NCBI GenBank assembly: GCA_021801265.1
Contig: JAJYYE010000001.1
Location: 310,001-374,000, forward strand
Length of the DNA stretch: 64,000 bases
Source of the DNA: Pseudomonadota bacterium
Lineage (GTDB): Bacteria; Pseudomonadota; Gammaproteobacteria; Halothiobacillales; Halothiobacillaceae
Direction of reading: 5' to 3'
Below are positions 8,810 to 17,356 of the stretch, one piece after another. Under the pieces are notes generated by a model. It saw only the letters and a program-made list of their open reading frames with translations, did no database searches and was not told the origin of the DNA. The translations under genes were made by a program, and so were the position numbers. How positions within the stretch are numbered: the stretch's first letter is position 1; every line of letters begins with the position of its first letter.

Positions 8810-11800
8810 TTACTGCGTCTGCACGACAGGTTTACGCCGTGAAAACAGCACAATCAGCACGGGCAACACCGTCAAAATCAACACGGGGGCGAGCAGCATC
8901 CCGCCCACGACGACCAGCGCCAGCGGTTTTTGCACCTGCGAGCCAATTCCTGTGGCCAAGGCGGCGGGCACCAGGCCCACCGAGGCGACAATGCAGGTCA
9001 TCAGCACGGGGCGAAACTGTGTGGCCGAAGTTTTGAGCATCGCCGAGGCTTTATCCAACCCCTCTTCCAGCTGACTGTTGTAATACGAAAGCATCAAAAT
9101 GCCATCCATCGCCGAAATACCAAACAACGCCACAAAACCAATCGCAGCCGAGACGCTGAACGGTGTACCCGTAATGAACAGGGCAAAAATGCCACCGAGC
9201 ATGGCCATCGGGATGACGCTCACCGCCAAAAGCACATCCACAAATGAACGGAAGTTGATGTACAGGAGCAGGCCAATCAACAGGAATGCCAGCGGCACCA
9301 CAATCTCAAGCCGCTGCATGGCCTCTTTGAAGTTTTCAAACTGCCCTACCCACTCCATACGGTAGCCGGGCGGCAAGGTGATCTCCTTGGCGATTTTGGC
9401 TTGGGCATCAAGCACCGCACTACCCAAATCCCGCCCCCGCACGCTGAATTTGATCGGGATATACCGCTCCTGATTTTCGCGATAAATAAAGGCTGCGCCG
9501 GACACGAGTTCAATGCGTGCCACCTCACCCAAGGGCACCTGGATGGTGCCGCCATTACCCGATGGATCGGGTGCGCCAATCGGAATGCGGCGCAGCGCGT
9601 CCAAATTATCGCGATACTGCGGCGCGAGGCGCACCACGATGGGGAAATGTCGATCACTGCCCGGCTCGAAAAAATCCCCCGCCGCTTGCCCACCGACGGC
9701 GGCGGCGATGGTCGCGTTGATGTCGCCGGTATTCAGACCATAGCGCGCGGCCGCAGCCCGGTTCACATCGATGCGCACGGTCGGCTGCCCCAGCGATTTA
9801 TACACCCCCAAATCCGTCATGCCCGGCACGGTCGCTGCGGTATCTTTAATGTGCTCGGCGATTTTCTCCAGCGTGGCCAAATCCGGGCCAAAGAGCTTGA
9901 TCGCATTCTCGCCCTTCACCCCCGAAGCCGCTTCCTCGACGTTATCTTCAATGTATTGCGAGAAATTAAAATCCACCCCGGGGAATTTGGCCTTGAGTTC
10001 CGCCGACATTTCATGGGTCAGCTTTTCTTTATCCACGCCCTTGGGCCAGGTATTGAAGGGCTTCAAGGGGACAAAAAACTCGGCGTTGAAATACCCGGTG
10101 GCATCGGTGCCGTCATCGGGGCGGCCATGCTGCGACACCACTTTATCCACCTCGGGGTATTTTTCGATGATCCGGCGCATGGCGTTCACATACGGTTCGC
10201 CTTCATCGAGTGAGATGGTGAGCGGCATGGTGGCGCGAATCCAGAGATTCCCTTCCTCCAGTTTGGGGAGAAACTCGATCCCCAGCGTGCGACCAAGCAA
10301 AAATGTCAGCAGCACAATACCGATCATCGCCACCAACACCATCATCTTGAAGCGCAGTGCCAAGGCCACCAGCGGCGTAAATACCCGCCGCAATCCACGC
10401 ACAACGAGGGTTTCGGTTTCCTCAACATGCTCAGGCAACATAAGGGAAGCCAAAGCCGGGGACACCGTAAAGGTGGCAATCAGGCCGCCGGCAATCGCAT
10501 AGGCGTACGTCGTGGCCATCGGCCCAAAAATATGTCCCTCGATGCCCGACATGGTAAACAGCGGCAAAAACCCGGCAATGATGATGACGGCGGAAAACAA
10601 AATCGATTTTTTCACCTCGACTGCAGCATTGCCAATCGTGCCGTATTTACCAGTCAAACCAATCGGTGTACGCATTCGGTGCAGCAAACTGCCGCCTTCG
10701 TGGCGTGCTGCAGCCGTTTCGGATAAATGGCGAAAAATATTTTCGACCATAATCACCGAGGCATCCACCACCAAACCAAAGTCAATCGCACCCATCGACA
10801 ACAGATTGGCCGATTCGCCGCGCACCACCATCAAAATCACCGCAAACGCCAGCGCGAAGGGGATCGTCATCGCCACGATGATGGCACTGCGCAGGTTGCC
10901 CAAAAACAGCCATTGCAGGAAAAAAATGAGAATAATGCCCGTGAGCATGCTTTCCATCACGGTATGCGTCGTCACCTCGATCAAACTTTTTCGATCATAG
11001 ATGCGCTCGATTTTCACGCCCTCGGGCAGCACGCCGGTGGCATTGATTTTTTTCACCTCGGCTTCCACGCGCTCGATGGTTGGCATACTCTCAGCGCCCC
11101 GGCGCATCAGCACGATGCCCTGCACGATGTCATCCTCGTTATCGAGTCCGGCAACGCCTAAACGCGGCGCATTGCCGACCTTGATCAAAGCTACATCTTT
11201 CAGTAGCACCGGAACGCCTTTGTTCGCTGCCAGCACCGTGTCGCCAATATCCGCCTCGGAGTGAAACAAACCCACCCCACGCACCACCGCTGCCTGCGCA
11301 CCGATGTCCATCGTCTGGCCGCCAACATTGCTATTGCTGTTGGAAATAGCCTGCAAAACTTGCGCAAGCGTGAGGTTATATTCCGCCAACTTGGGCAGAT
11401 TCACATTCACTTCATAGGTTTTGGTTTTTCCGCCCCAGCCGGTGACATCCACCACCCCCGGCACCGATTTGAACCGCCGCTGCAAGACCCAATCCTGCAA
11501 GGTTTTCAGTTCTCGCACCGAGTACCCCGGCGGGCCTTTGAGCTGATAACGATAAATTTCACCAATCGGGCTTGTGGGTGAAATACTGGGTTGGGCGCCA
11601 TTGGGCAAGGGCGATAACTGCGAGAGCCGATTAATCACCCATTGCTGCGCCTGCTCGTGGGTAAAATTGTAGTTAAAGCTGATTTTGATGTCGGACAAAC
11701 CAAACAGCGAAATCGAACGCACACTCGTCACATTCGGGATGCCCGCCATATCGGTTTCAATCGGAATCGTGATGTAGCGCTCCATCTCCTCAGCCGATTG

Positions 11801-11962
11801 CCCCGTGCTCTGCGTAACCAACTCCACCATGGGCGGCACCGGATCGGGATACGCCTCAATATTCAGTTGGGTAAAAGCCACCACGCCGCCGCCAATCGTT
11901 AAAATCAACAGCACCAGCACCAACATCCGCTGGGCCAGCACAAACTTGATGAGCGCGTTCAT
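8810..11962 (-). CDS. Heavy-metal efflux RND pump, CzcA/CusA family (HME-RND)
   Basis: The inner-membrane proton antiporter of the efflux system, 1050 residues with the usual 12 transmembrane segments and two large periplasmic loops. The transmembrane-4 signature DFGLVVDASVIMVENIFRHL matches the HME subgroup, including its conserved acidic residues, and separates it from drug-type pumps. The start overlaps the fusion protein stop by 4 bp (ATGA), so the two are translationally coupled. Metal choice (Co/Zn/Cd, Ni, or Cu/Ag) cannot be settled by eye. The operon lacks a separate periplasmic metal chaperone. Confidence 0.88.
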   Translation of the reverse strand: MNALIKFVLAQRMLVLVLLILTIGGGVVAFTQLNIEAYPDPVPPMVELVTQSTGQSAEEMERYITIPIETDMAGIPNVTSVRSISLFGLSDIKISFNYNFTHEQAQQWVINRLSQLSPLPNGAQPSISPTSPIGEIYRYQLKGPPGYSVRELKTLQDWVLQRRFKSVPGVVDVTGWGGKTKTYEVNVNLPKLAEYNLTLAQVLQAISNSNSNVGGQTMDIGAQAAVVRGVGLFHSEADIGDTVLAANKGVPVLLKDVALIKVGNAPRLGVAGLDNEDDIVQGIVLMRRGAESMPTIERVEAEVKKINATGVLPEGVKIERIYDRKSLIEVTTHTVMESMLTGIILIFFLQWLFLGNLRSAIIVAMTIPFALAFAVILMVVRGESANLLSMGAIDFGLVVDASVIMVENIFRHLSETAAARHEGGSLLHRMRTPIGLTGKYGTIGNAAVEVKKSILFSAVIIIAGFLPLFTMSGIEGHIFGPMATTYAYAIAGGLIATFTVSPALASLMLPEHVEETETLVVRGLRRVFTPLVALALRFKMMVLVAMIGIVLLTFLLGRTLGIEFLPKLEEGNLWIRATMPLTISLDEGEPYVNAMRRIIEKYPEVDKVVSQHGRPDDGTDATGYFNAEFFVPLKPFNTWPKGVDKEKLTHEMSAELKAKFPGVDFNFSQYIEDNVEEAASGVKGENAIKLFGPDLATLEKIAEHIKDTAATVPGMTDLGVYKSLGQPTVRIDVNRAAAARYGLNTGDINATIAAAVGGQAAGDFFEPGSDRHFPIVVRLAPQYRDNLDALRRIPIGAPDPSGNGGTIQVPLGEVARIELVSGAAFIYRENQERYIPIKFSVRGRDLGSAVLDAQAKIAKEITLPPGYRMEWVGQFENFKEAMQRLEIVVPLAFLLIGLLLYINFRSFVDVLLAVSVIPMAMLGGIFALFITGTPFSVSAAIGFVALFGISAMDGILMLSYYNSQLEEGLDKASAMLKTSATQFRPVLMTCIVASVGLVPAALATGIGSQVQKPLALVVVGGMLLAPVLILTVLPVLIVLFSRRKPVVQTQ

Positions 11963-13158
11963 TCCTGAATCCCTGCTGCGGCTTCAATCGCGCGCACCAT
12001 AAAAATGGCACCCTGGGTAATCACGCGATCACCGACGCTCAAACCGGATTTTATTTCTACAAAACCCACGCCATCGTCCCGCCCAATCGTCACAGGACGA
12101 ATCACGAGCGTACCATTGGACTGCACCACGCAAACCACCGTGCGATTTTCTTCGTGGATTACCGAGACCAACGGCACGGCCAGTGTCGGCTCCGGCGAGC
12201 CGGTTTGAATCGAAAACTGCGCAAACATCCCCGCTTTGAGCAATCCATCGGGGTTATCGAGCTCGGCGCGAATGGGAAGCCGGTGGGTACTGGCATCCAG
12301 AGCCGGCGCGATCCAGCGCACCTTCGCGGTAAATTCCTGCCCTGGGAACGCCGACAAATGCACCCGGATTGGCTGGCCCAACCGAACAAAAGGCGCATCG
12401 GACTCGCGCACCCCGGCGATCAGCCACAGTTTGCTCAAATTACCGATGGTGAACACCGGTGTACTGCCACCCGTGGCCGCGCTGTTAATAAACTGCCCCA
12501 CCCCCACCTGACGGGCAATCACCGTGCCATCAATCGGCGCAACCACGAAAGACTCCGGCAACGGCGCGTGCTTCACCTTAGCGCGCAGCATCGCATCAAT
12601 CTCGTGTTCCGATTGCCCCAATACCCGCAGTCGATCACGCACCGCCGCCAAGCCTGCGGCGGCTGATTTCAAATTATTTTGTGCGACCGTCAAATCCGAC
12701 TGGCTTTGCAACCAATCCTTGAGTGCACCCGATTTCGCCTCATATAAACCCTTTTGCCGCACCTCATTGGCCTCAGCCAGTTTTACCTGTGCCGTTGCGG
12801 TTGCCTGCACATCATCCGCAGTTTGCAAATCACTCTGCGCCTGTACAATCTCGCTTGCCGCCACCGCCATCAACGGCTGCCCGCGTTTCACCTCATCGCC
12901 GAGCTTGGTCATCAGCCGCACCACCCGGCCACTAAAAGGCGAGAACACATCCGTTTTGGCATCATCATCAAAGGCGAGGCTCCCATCGGCCCAATACGTA
13001 TCGGCAAACGAGCGCGCCGTCACCCTCAAGGTACCTAAATCTTTCATCTGCGCCGCAGTGGGCTTGAACTCTGCCATCGGCGGCGCAGCAGCCAAAACGC
13101 CAAAACTCCACATGCCCAACACCAACCCGCCGCACCAAGCACCCAAACCCTGCCGCAT
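11959..13158 (-). CDS. Periplasmic membrane fusion protein of the RND efflux system (CzcB-like)
   Basis: The adaptor that links pump and outer-membrane channel, about 399 residues and first gene of the operon. I chose the ATG at 13158, which has GGGGGC as ribosome binding site and gives a clean signal peptide (GLVLGMWSFGVLAAA). The ATG at 13185 would put nine extra residues before it and lacks a ribosome binding site. The body shows a lipoyl half-motif (FSGRVVRLMTKLGDEVKRGQPL), a helical hairpin, the second lipoyl half (APIDGTVIARQVGVGQFI) and the beta-barrel domain. No Met- or His-rich metal-binding N-terminus is seen. Confidence 0.87.
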   Translation of the reverse strand: MRQGLGAWCGGLVLGMWSFGVLAAAPPMAEFKPTAAQMKDLGTLRVTARSFADTYWADGSLAFDDDAKTDVFSPFSGRVVRLMTKLGDEVKRGQPLMAVAASEIVQAQSDLQTADDVQATATAQVKLAEANEVRQKGLYEAKSGALKDWLQSQSDLTVAQNNLKSAAAGLAAVRDRLRVLGQSEHEIDAMLRAKVKHAPLPESFVVAPIDGTVIARQVGVGQFINSAATGGSTPVFTIGNLSKLWLIAGVRESDAPFVRLGQPIRVHLSAFPGQEFTAKVRWIAPALDASTHRLPIRAELDNPDGLLKAGMFAQFSIQTGSPEPTLAVPLVSVIHEENRTVVCVVQSNGTLVIRPVTIGRDDGVGFVEIKSGLSVGDRVITQGAIFMVRAIEAAAGIQE

Positions 13159-13194
13159 ACAGCCCCCTAAAAACGATTTTTTCATTAGCGCACC

Positions 13195-13247
13195 CTAATA
13201 CGCCAACCTGACAAGACCTCAGCAAAAAGCTGACAAAAAGCTGACAG
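13195..13247 (-). promoter_or_regulatory. TGACA direct repeats and -10 region of the efflux operon
   Basis: Read on the plus strand, TGACA occurs at 13209-13213, 13231-13235 and 13242-13246, so the copies are 22 and 11 bp apart, in phase with a helical turn. The pair at 13231-13247 matches the pair before mgtA at 14 of 17 bases. For the leftward efflux operon a TATTAG-like -10 lies at 13200-13195, which places the repeats over the -35 and just upstream. The repeats are inverted relative to this operon compared with mgtA, so the site may have been acquired in either orientation. Confidence 0.5.
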
Positions 13248-13281
13248 AGTCGCATTCGCCCGCAATCCCTTAAGGCTGCGG

Positions 13282-13444
13282 GCAGCCTGTCGGACTTGGC
13301 CATTCGTTACGAAGGAAAGACCGGTTTGAGGCCTGTTTCCCCCGCTTTTGAGGCGAATGGTGGTTCCATTTAACGAAAAAGCGGGGGAAACAGGGCCAAA
13401 TCCGGCTTTTCTGCAGTAGGACTGCGCTAAGTCCGACAGGCTGC
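13282..13444. repeat. MITE-like 163-bp palindromic element
   Basis: The ends form a perfect 16-bp inverted repeat (GCAGCCTGTCGGACTT at 13282-13297 against 13429-13444). Inside is a second perfect 18-bp inverted repeat (CCTGTTTCCCCCGCTTTT at 13332-13349 against 13377-13394) around a 27-base loop. There is no coding frame of its own. Terminal inverted repeats without a transposase fit a miniature inverted-repeat transposable element. It lies between the efflux operon and dapD, and its right end abuts a TAGAAT -10-like sequence at 13445-13450. Confidence 0.75.
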
Positions 13445-13489
13445 TAGAATGCCGCCATCATTTATTTTCCCTTTCCACCGAGATCCCCC

Positions 13490-14323
13490 ATGACCGACAT
13501 CAACACCTTAAAAAGCCTGATTGAAATTGCCTTCGAAGACCGTGCCAACATCACCCCGGCGCAAGCACCCCAAACCGTGCGCGAGGCGGTCAACACCGTG
13601 CTGGGGATGCTCGATAATGGCAGCTTGCGCGTCGCCGAACGGCGCGGCGTGGGCGATTGGGTCGTCAACGAATGGCTCAAAAAGGCTGTGTTGCTGTCGT
13701 TTCGCTTAAATCCAAACCAGGTTGTTGAAAGCGGTGACCTGCGCTATTTCGACAAGGTACCCACCAAATTCGCCAACTGGGATCAAGCCCGCTTTGAAGA
13801 ATCCGGCATTCGCGTCGTGCCCAATGCCGTTGCCCGTCACGGCAGCTTTGTCGCCAAGGGCGCGGTGCTCATGCCCTCATATGTCAATATCGGCGCGTAT
13901 GTTGATGAAGGCACCATGGTCGATACCTGGGCGACCGTTGGCTCCTGCGCACAGATCGGCAAAAACGTGCATCTCTCCGGCGGCGTCGGCATCGGCGGCG
14001 TGCTAGAGCCCCTGCAGGCCGCCCCCACCATCATCGAAGACAACTGCTTTATCGGCGCACGCTCGGAGGTCGTTGAAGGCGTGATCGTCGAAGAAGGCGC
14101 GGTCATCTCGATGGGCGTATACATCGGCCAATCCACCAAAATTTACGACCGCGAAACTGGCGAAGTCCACTATGGTCGCGTACCGGCAGGCTCGGTGGTC
14201 GTATCCGGCAACCTACCCTCAAAATGTGGTAAATACAGCCTGTACTGCGCTGTCATCGTAAAAAAAGTGGATGCCAAAACCCGCAGTAAAGTCGGCATCA
14301 ACGCGCTGCTGCGGGATATTTAA
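13490..14323 (+). CDS. dapD: Tetrahydrodipicolinate N-succinyltransferase
   Basis: Transfers succinate from succinyl-CoA to tetrahydrodipicolinate in the succinylase branch of lysine and meso-diaminopimelate synthesis. Its 277 residues match the family length. After an N-terminal helical domain comes a left-handed beta-helix of hexapeptide repeats ([54 protein letters not shown]). The upstream gap holds only the MITE end and a TAGAAT element; the ribosome binding site is weak. A 7-bp stem (14337-14343 with 14350-14356) follows the stop without a T-run. It was probably adjacent to dapC before the efflux module arrived (inference). Confidence 0.95.
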   Translation: MTDINTLKSLIEIAFEDRANITPAQAPQTVREAVNTVLGMLDNGSLRVAERRGVGDWVVNEWLKKAVLLSFRLNPNQVVESGDLRYFDKVPTKFANWDQARFEESGIRVVPNAVARHGSFVAKGAVLMPSYVNIGAYVDEGTMVDTWATVGSCAQIGKNVHLSGGVGIGGVLEPLQAAPTIIEDNCFIGARSEVVEGVIVEEGAVISMGVYIGQSTKIYDRETGEVHYGRVPAGSVVVSGNLPSKCGKYSLYCAVIVKKVDAKTRSKVGINALLRDI

Positions 14324-14424
14324 CCCCACCCACAGTGGCGGGCGATTACGCCCGCCGCAGGTCACATAACGCCAACCAAAATACGGTACACTCAAGGCAT
14401 TGCATCAAAAGCAGGGTCAATGCC

Positions 14425-15039
14425 ATGAATGCCGCCGCAACCGCCCACGCCACGCCCTTCTCGCTCCACGATTTTCTCAACTGGGAAGCCGATCAGCCGC
14501 TCCGCCATGAATTCATCGAGGGCGAAGCCTTTGCCAGGACCGGCGGCACCGATGTCCATAATCTGATTACAGGCAATGCCTACCTTGCCCTGCGCGAATA
14601 CGCCAAAGGCAAACCCTGCCGCGTATTCATGGCCGATATGAAACTCGCCGTTGAAGCCGCTGATGCCTGTTTTTATCCCGATATTTTTTTAACCTGCACA
14701 CCCGGCGATGCGGCGAGTGCGCTGGTCAAGCACGATGCCCAGCTGATTATCGAAGTGCTATCCCCCAGCACCGAAGCCTATGATCGCGGTAAAAAATTCG
14801 GCCACTACCGCCTGATCGATACCCTGGCCGCGTATGTACTCATCGCTCAGGATGAATACCGCATCGAAGCCTTCGTGCGCACCCAAGACAACCACTGGAC
14901 ACTCTATGAAGCCAGCGGACTCGAATCCGTCCTTGCCCTGCCGCTGCCCGATGACCATCTCGATTTAGCGCTGGCGCAGATTTATCAAGACATCCCGCTA
15001 CCGCCGATCGCCGCTATCCCGACGGGAGCCCCCGCATGA
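14425..15039 (+). CDS. Uma2-family (DUF820) putative PD-(D/E)XK nuclease, copy 1
   Basis: A 204-residue protein of the Uma2 family, a restriction-endonuclease-like fold whose cellular role is not established. The core shows RHEFIEGEAFARTGG, the PD element in CFYPDIFLTC, and LIIEVLSPSTEAYDRGKK, which carries the second acidic residue and following lysines. The ATG at 14425 is preferred over a longer frame because GCAGGG precedes it and homologous proteins begin near this point. Its stop overlaps the next Uma2 gene by 4 bp, so the two are co-translated. No methyltransferase or other partner is next to it. Confidence 0.82.
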   Translation: MNAAATAHATPFSLHDFLNWEADQPLRHEFIEGEAFARTGGTDVHNLITGNAYLALREYAKGKPCRVFMADMKLAVEAADACFYPDIFLTCTPGDAASALVKHDAQLIIEVLSPSTEAYDRGKKFGHYRLIDTLAAYVLIAQDEYRIEAFVRTQDNHWTLYEASGLESVLALPLPDDHLDLALAQIYQDIPLPPIAAIPTGAPA

Positions 15040-15596
15040 ACACGCCATCGGCGCATCACCCCAAACTCACTGTTCAGGATTACTTGACCGGCGAAGCTCA
15101 CAGCGAGCTTCGGCACGAATACATCGACGGTCAGGTGTACGCCATGGGCGGCGCGAGTGATCGCCATGGCTTGATCACGAATGCGCTCGCCTTCGCCCTC
15201 ACATCCCAAGCCCGTGAAAAAAAATGCCAGCTCTTCATCGCCGACATGAAGGTGCGACTTGAAATCGGCGGCAAGGACATTTTCTATTACCCTGACCTGT
15301 TGCTGAGTTGCGACGCGACGGATCGTGCAAGCCATTACCGCCAAAATCCCTGCCTGATTATCGAAGTGCTGTCCGACGGCACCGAGCGTATCGATCGTCG
15401 CGAAAAAATGCTGGCCTACCAAACCCTGCCGAGCCTGCAAGAATATGTGTTGGTCGCACAAGATTACGCCCAAATCGAAATCTACCGCCGCCGAGCCGAC
15501 TGGCTGCCCGAAATTCATACTGAAGGCGAATTCACCGTCGAATGCCTGAAACTAACCACCACCGTGGCCGAGGTGTATCAGGATGTCGAGGCTTGA
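15036..15596 (+). CDS. Uma2-family (DUF820) putative PD-(D/E)XK nuclease, copy 2
   Basis: A 186-residue Uma2 paralogue starting inside the stop of copy 1 (ATGA overlap). It has LRHEYIDGQVYAMGGAS, the PD element in FYYPDLLLSC and CLIIEVLSDGTERIDRREK, followed by the conserved LPSLQEYVLVAQD. In this copy the usual SPSTE is SDGTE. It is closer in sequence to the third Uma2 gene at 23.2-23.8 kb than to its partner, so the pair is not a recent tandem duplication. Nuclease activity is inferred from the fold family. Confidence 0.82.
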   Translation: MNTPSAHHPKLTVQDYLTGEAHSELRHEYIDGQVYAMGGASDRHGLITNALAFALTSQAREKKCQLFIADMKVRLEIGGKDIFYYPDLLLSCDATDRASHYRQNPCLIIEVLSDGTERIDRREKMLAYQTLPSLQEYVLVAQDYAQIEIYRRRADWLPEIHTEGEFTVECLKLTTTVAEVYQDVEA

Positions 15597-15657
15597 CCGT
15601 GAAGCTGGCAATAGCCCGCACCCCCTCCTATGGCGCAGTTGAGTGGCATAATCTCCT

Positions 15658-15681
15658 GCAGGAGGGGGTTCATCCCCAACA
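15658..15681. repeat. GTAG-type REP-like palindrome, degenerate copy
   Basis: GCAGGAGGGGGTTCATCCCC followed by AACA. It has the same layout as the other dispersed copies: a short head, G-rich arm, ATTCAT-like loop and C-rich arm. It lies in the 172-bp gap before the flippase gene; I see nothing else there. Confidence 0.55.
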
Positions 15682-15768
15682 ATTTGGCTTAAAAACAAAG
15701 CCCGCCACCCCCTCAAGGATCACAATGCAGAACCCCTGCAACACCCCCATCCAGCGAACCCCCGCACC

Positions 15769-17127
15769 ATGAGCGTGCGCGTCGCGAAAAATGCCGCGTG
15801 GAACATCATCGGTGTGAGCTTGCCGCTGGTCGCCGGGGTGCTCGCCGTGCCGCTCTTGCTGCAGGGTTTGGGTCAAGCCAAACTCGGGGTATTCTCATTG
15901 GCGCTGGGGCTGTTTGGCTTTGCGGGCGTGTTCGATTTAGGTCTTGGGCGCGCGCTCACCCAAACCGTCGCCAGCGAGCAAGGCAAAGGTTCAAACCAAC
16001 CCGCCATTGCCGGATTAGTGCGTCGCGGCCTCGGCGCCGTACTGGCCTTGGGCCTATTTTGGGGTCTTGCGCTCTGGTGGGCGGCCAGCCCCATCACCCA
16101 CGATCTTTTTCATCTCGATGGCGCGATTGCCGATGAAACAATACTCGGCATCCACTGGTTAGCGCTCACCCTGCCCTTGATTTTGCTTTCAACCAGCCTA
16201 ACCGGCGTGCTCGAAGGCATGCAACATTTTCGCGCGGTGAATTTACTGCGCGCGCCCATCGGCGCGGCCACTTTTCTCATTCCCGCCCTCATCGCGCAAT
16301 GCACCGATAACCTGGGCTGGGTGATCGCCAGCCTCGCCTTAACCCGTGCCGTGGGCGTGGTGTTATGGGGTTTGCTGGTGTGGCGATTATTCCCGTTATT
16401 CACCCAAAGTTTAGCGCCAAAACTCAACCCCAACGCCATGTGGCGCTTTACCGGCTGGCTTTCGGTGAGCAATTTAGTCGGGCCATTCATGGTGCATGCC
16501 GACCGATTTTACTTGGCCAGCATCTTCCCGCCCGCGCTGGTCGCCCTCTACACCGTGCCGCTCGATGCCCTCGTGCGCGCCACCATACTCCCCAGCGCCG
16601 CCATGAACGCCGCCTTCCCCGCCTTGACGCATTTGGGCACGCAAACTCAGCCCCAATCTGCCCGCGCCCTGATTCGCGGTGCGGGTTTCCTCATGCTGGG
16701 CTTATGGTTTTTACCGATTCTGCTCGTCGGCGTACTGTTACCACAACTGCTTACCCTGTGGCTTGGTACCGCGTTTGCCGACCAAATCATCAGCATGACC
16801 CAATGGCTCATGCTCGGCATTCTCATCAACGGGTTTGCGCATATCCCTTTTGCCTTGCTCCAATCGGCAGGCCGATCCGACATCACCGCCAAAATCCACC
16901 TGATTGAACTCCCGCTGTATGCCGTCGGATTGGTCATACTCACGCACGAATTTGGCATCACCGGCGCGGCCATGGCCTGGTTTGGCCGCGTGCTCTGCGA
17001 CACGGCGCTGCTGTATTTGATAGCCACCGTGCAATTCCCCACCATCAGACCCACCCTAAAACCCCTATTCGCCGCCGCCATTGCCGCCGTGCTCATCCTG
17101 GCGGCTGTGTTCATACTCATGCACTGA
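15769..17127 (+). CDS. Wzx-like polysaccharide flippase (MATE/MOP superfamily)
   Basis: A polytopic membrane protein of 452 residues with about 12-14 hydrophobic helices, of the RfbX/Wzx group of the MOP superfamily. These export lipid-linked oligosaccharide units across the inner membrane. The N-terminus (VAKNAAWNIIGVSLPLVAGV) and the GLFGFAGVFDLGLGRALTQ segment are typical. It opens a plus-strand set with a methyltransferase and a GT2 glycosyltransferase and faces a minus-strand set of sugar-modifying genes, so it probably exports the polysaccharide made by both. No Wzy polymerase is visible in this window. Confidence 0.83.
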   Translation: MSVRVAKNAAWNIIGVSLPLVAGVLAVPLLLQGLGQAKLGVFSLALGLFGFAGVFDLGLGRALTQTVASEQGKGSNQPAIAGLVRRGLGAVLALGLFWGLALWWAASPITHDLFHLDGAIADETILGIHWLALTLPLILLSTSLTGVLEGMQHFRAVNLLRAPIGAATFLIPALIAQCTDNLGWVIASLALTRAVGVVLWGLLVWRLFPLFTQSLAPKLNPNAMWRFTGWLSVSNLVGPFMVHADRFYLASIFPPALVALYTVPLDALVRATILPSAAMNAAFPALTHLGTQTQPQSARALIRGAGFLMLGLWFLPILLVGVLLPQLLTLWLGTAFADQIISMTQWLMLGILINGFAHIPFALLQSAGRSDITAKIHLIELPLYAVGLVILTHEFGITGAAMAWFGRVLCDTALLYLIATVQFPTIRPTLKPLFAAAIAAVLILAAVFILMH

Positions 17128-17154
17128 GGGCTAGCGCCTTCGTAGCGGCCACTG

Positions 17155-17180
17155 GCAGGCGGGGTTTCAACCTCGACACG
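17155..17180. repeat. GTAG-type REP-like palindrome, single copy
   Basis: GGCAGGCGGGGTTTCAACCT followed by CGACAC, a slightly degraded copy of the dispersed palindrome. It lies in the 229-bp gap between the flippase and methyltransferase genes. Confidence 0.55.
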
Positions 17181-17356
17181 ATACCTAAACCGCTGGATAC
17201 CGCTTAACCTTGGGCGGATGTGTGGGTTCGGAGTGCTTCGCATCCATAGTGCGGAACACCTGGCCGTGCTGCCGGAGTAAATCCAACATAAAACCCAGCA
17301 ACGATACACAAGCGCACGGCTGTGTTTATACTGGCACGCAAAGTGAAGGAATAACC

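Noticed and set aside
9401-10213. Plus-strand frame of 270 codons within the RND pump gene
   Set aside because: A shadow of the minus-strand coding region caused by codon bias; rich in Arg/His/Gly with no domain pattern.
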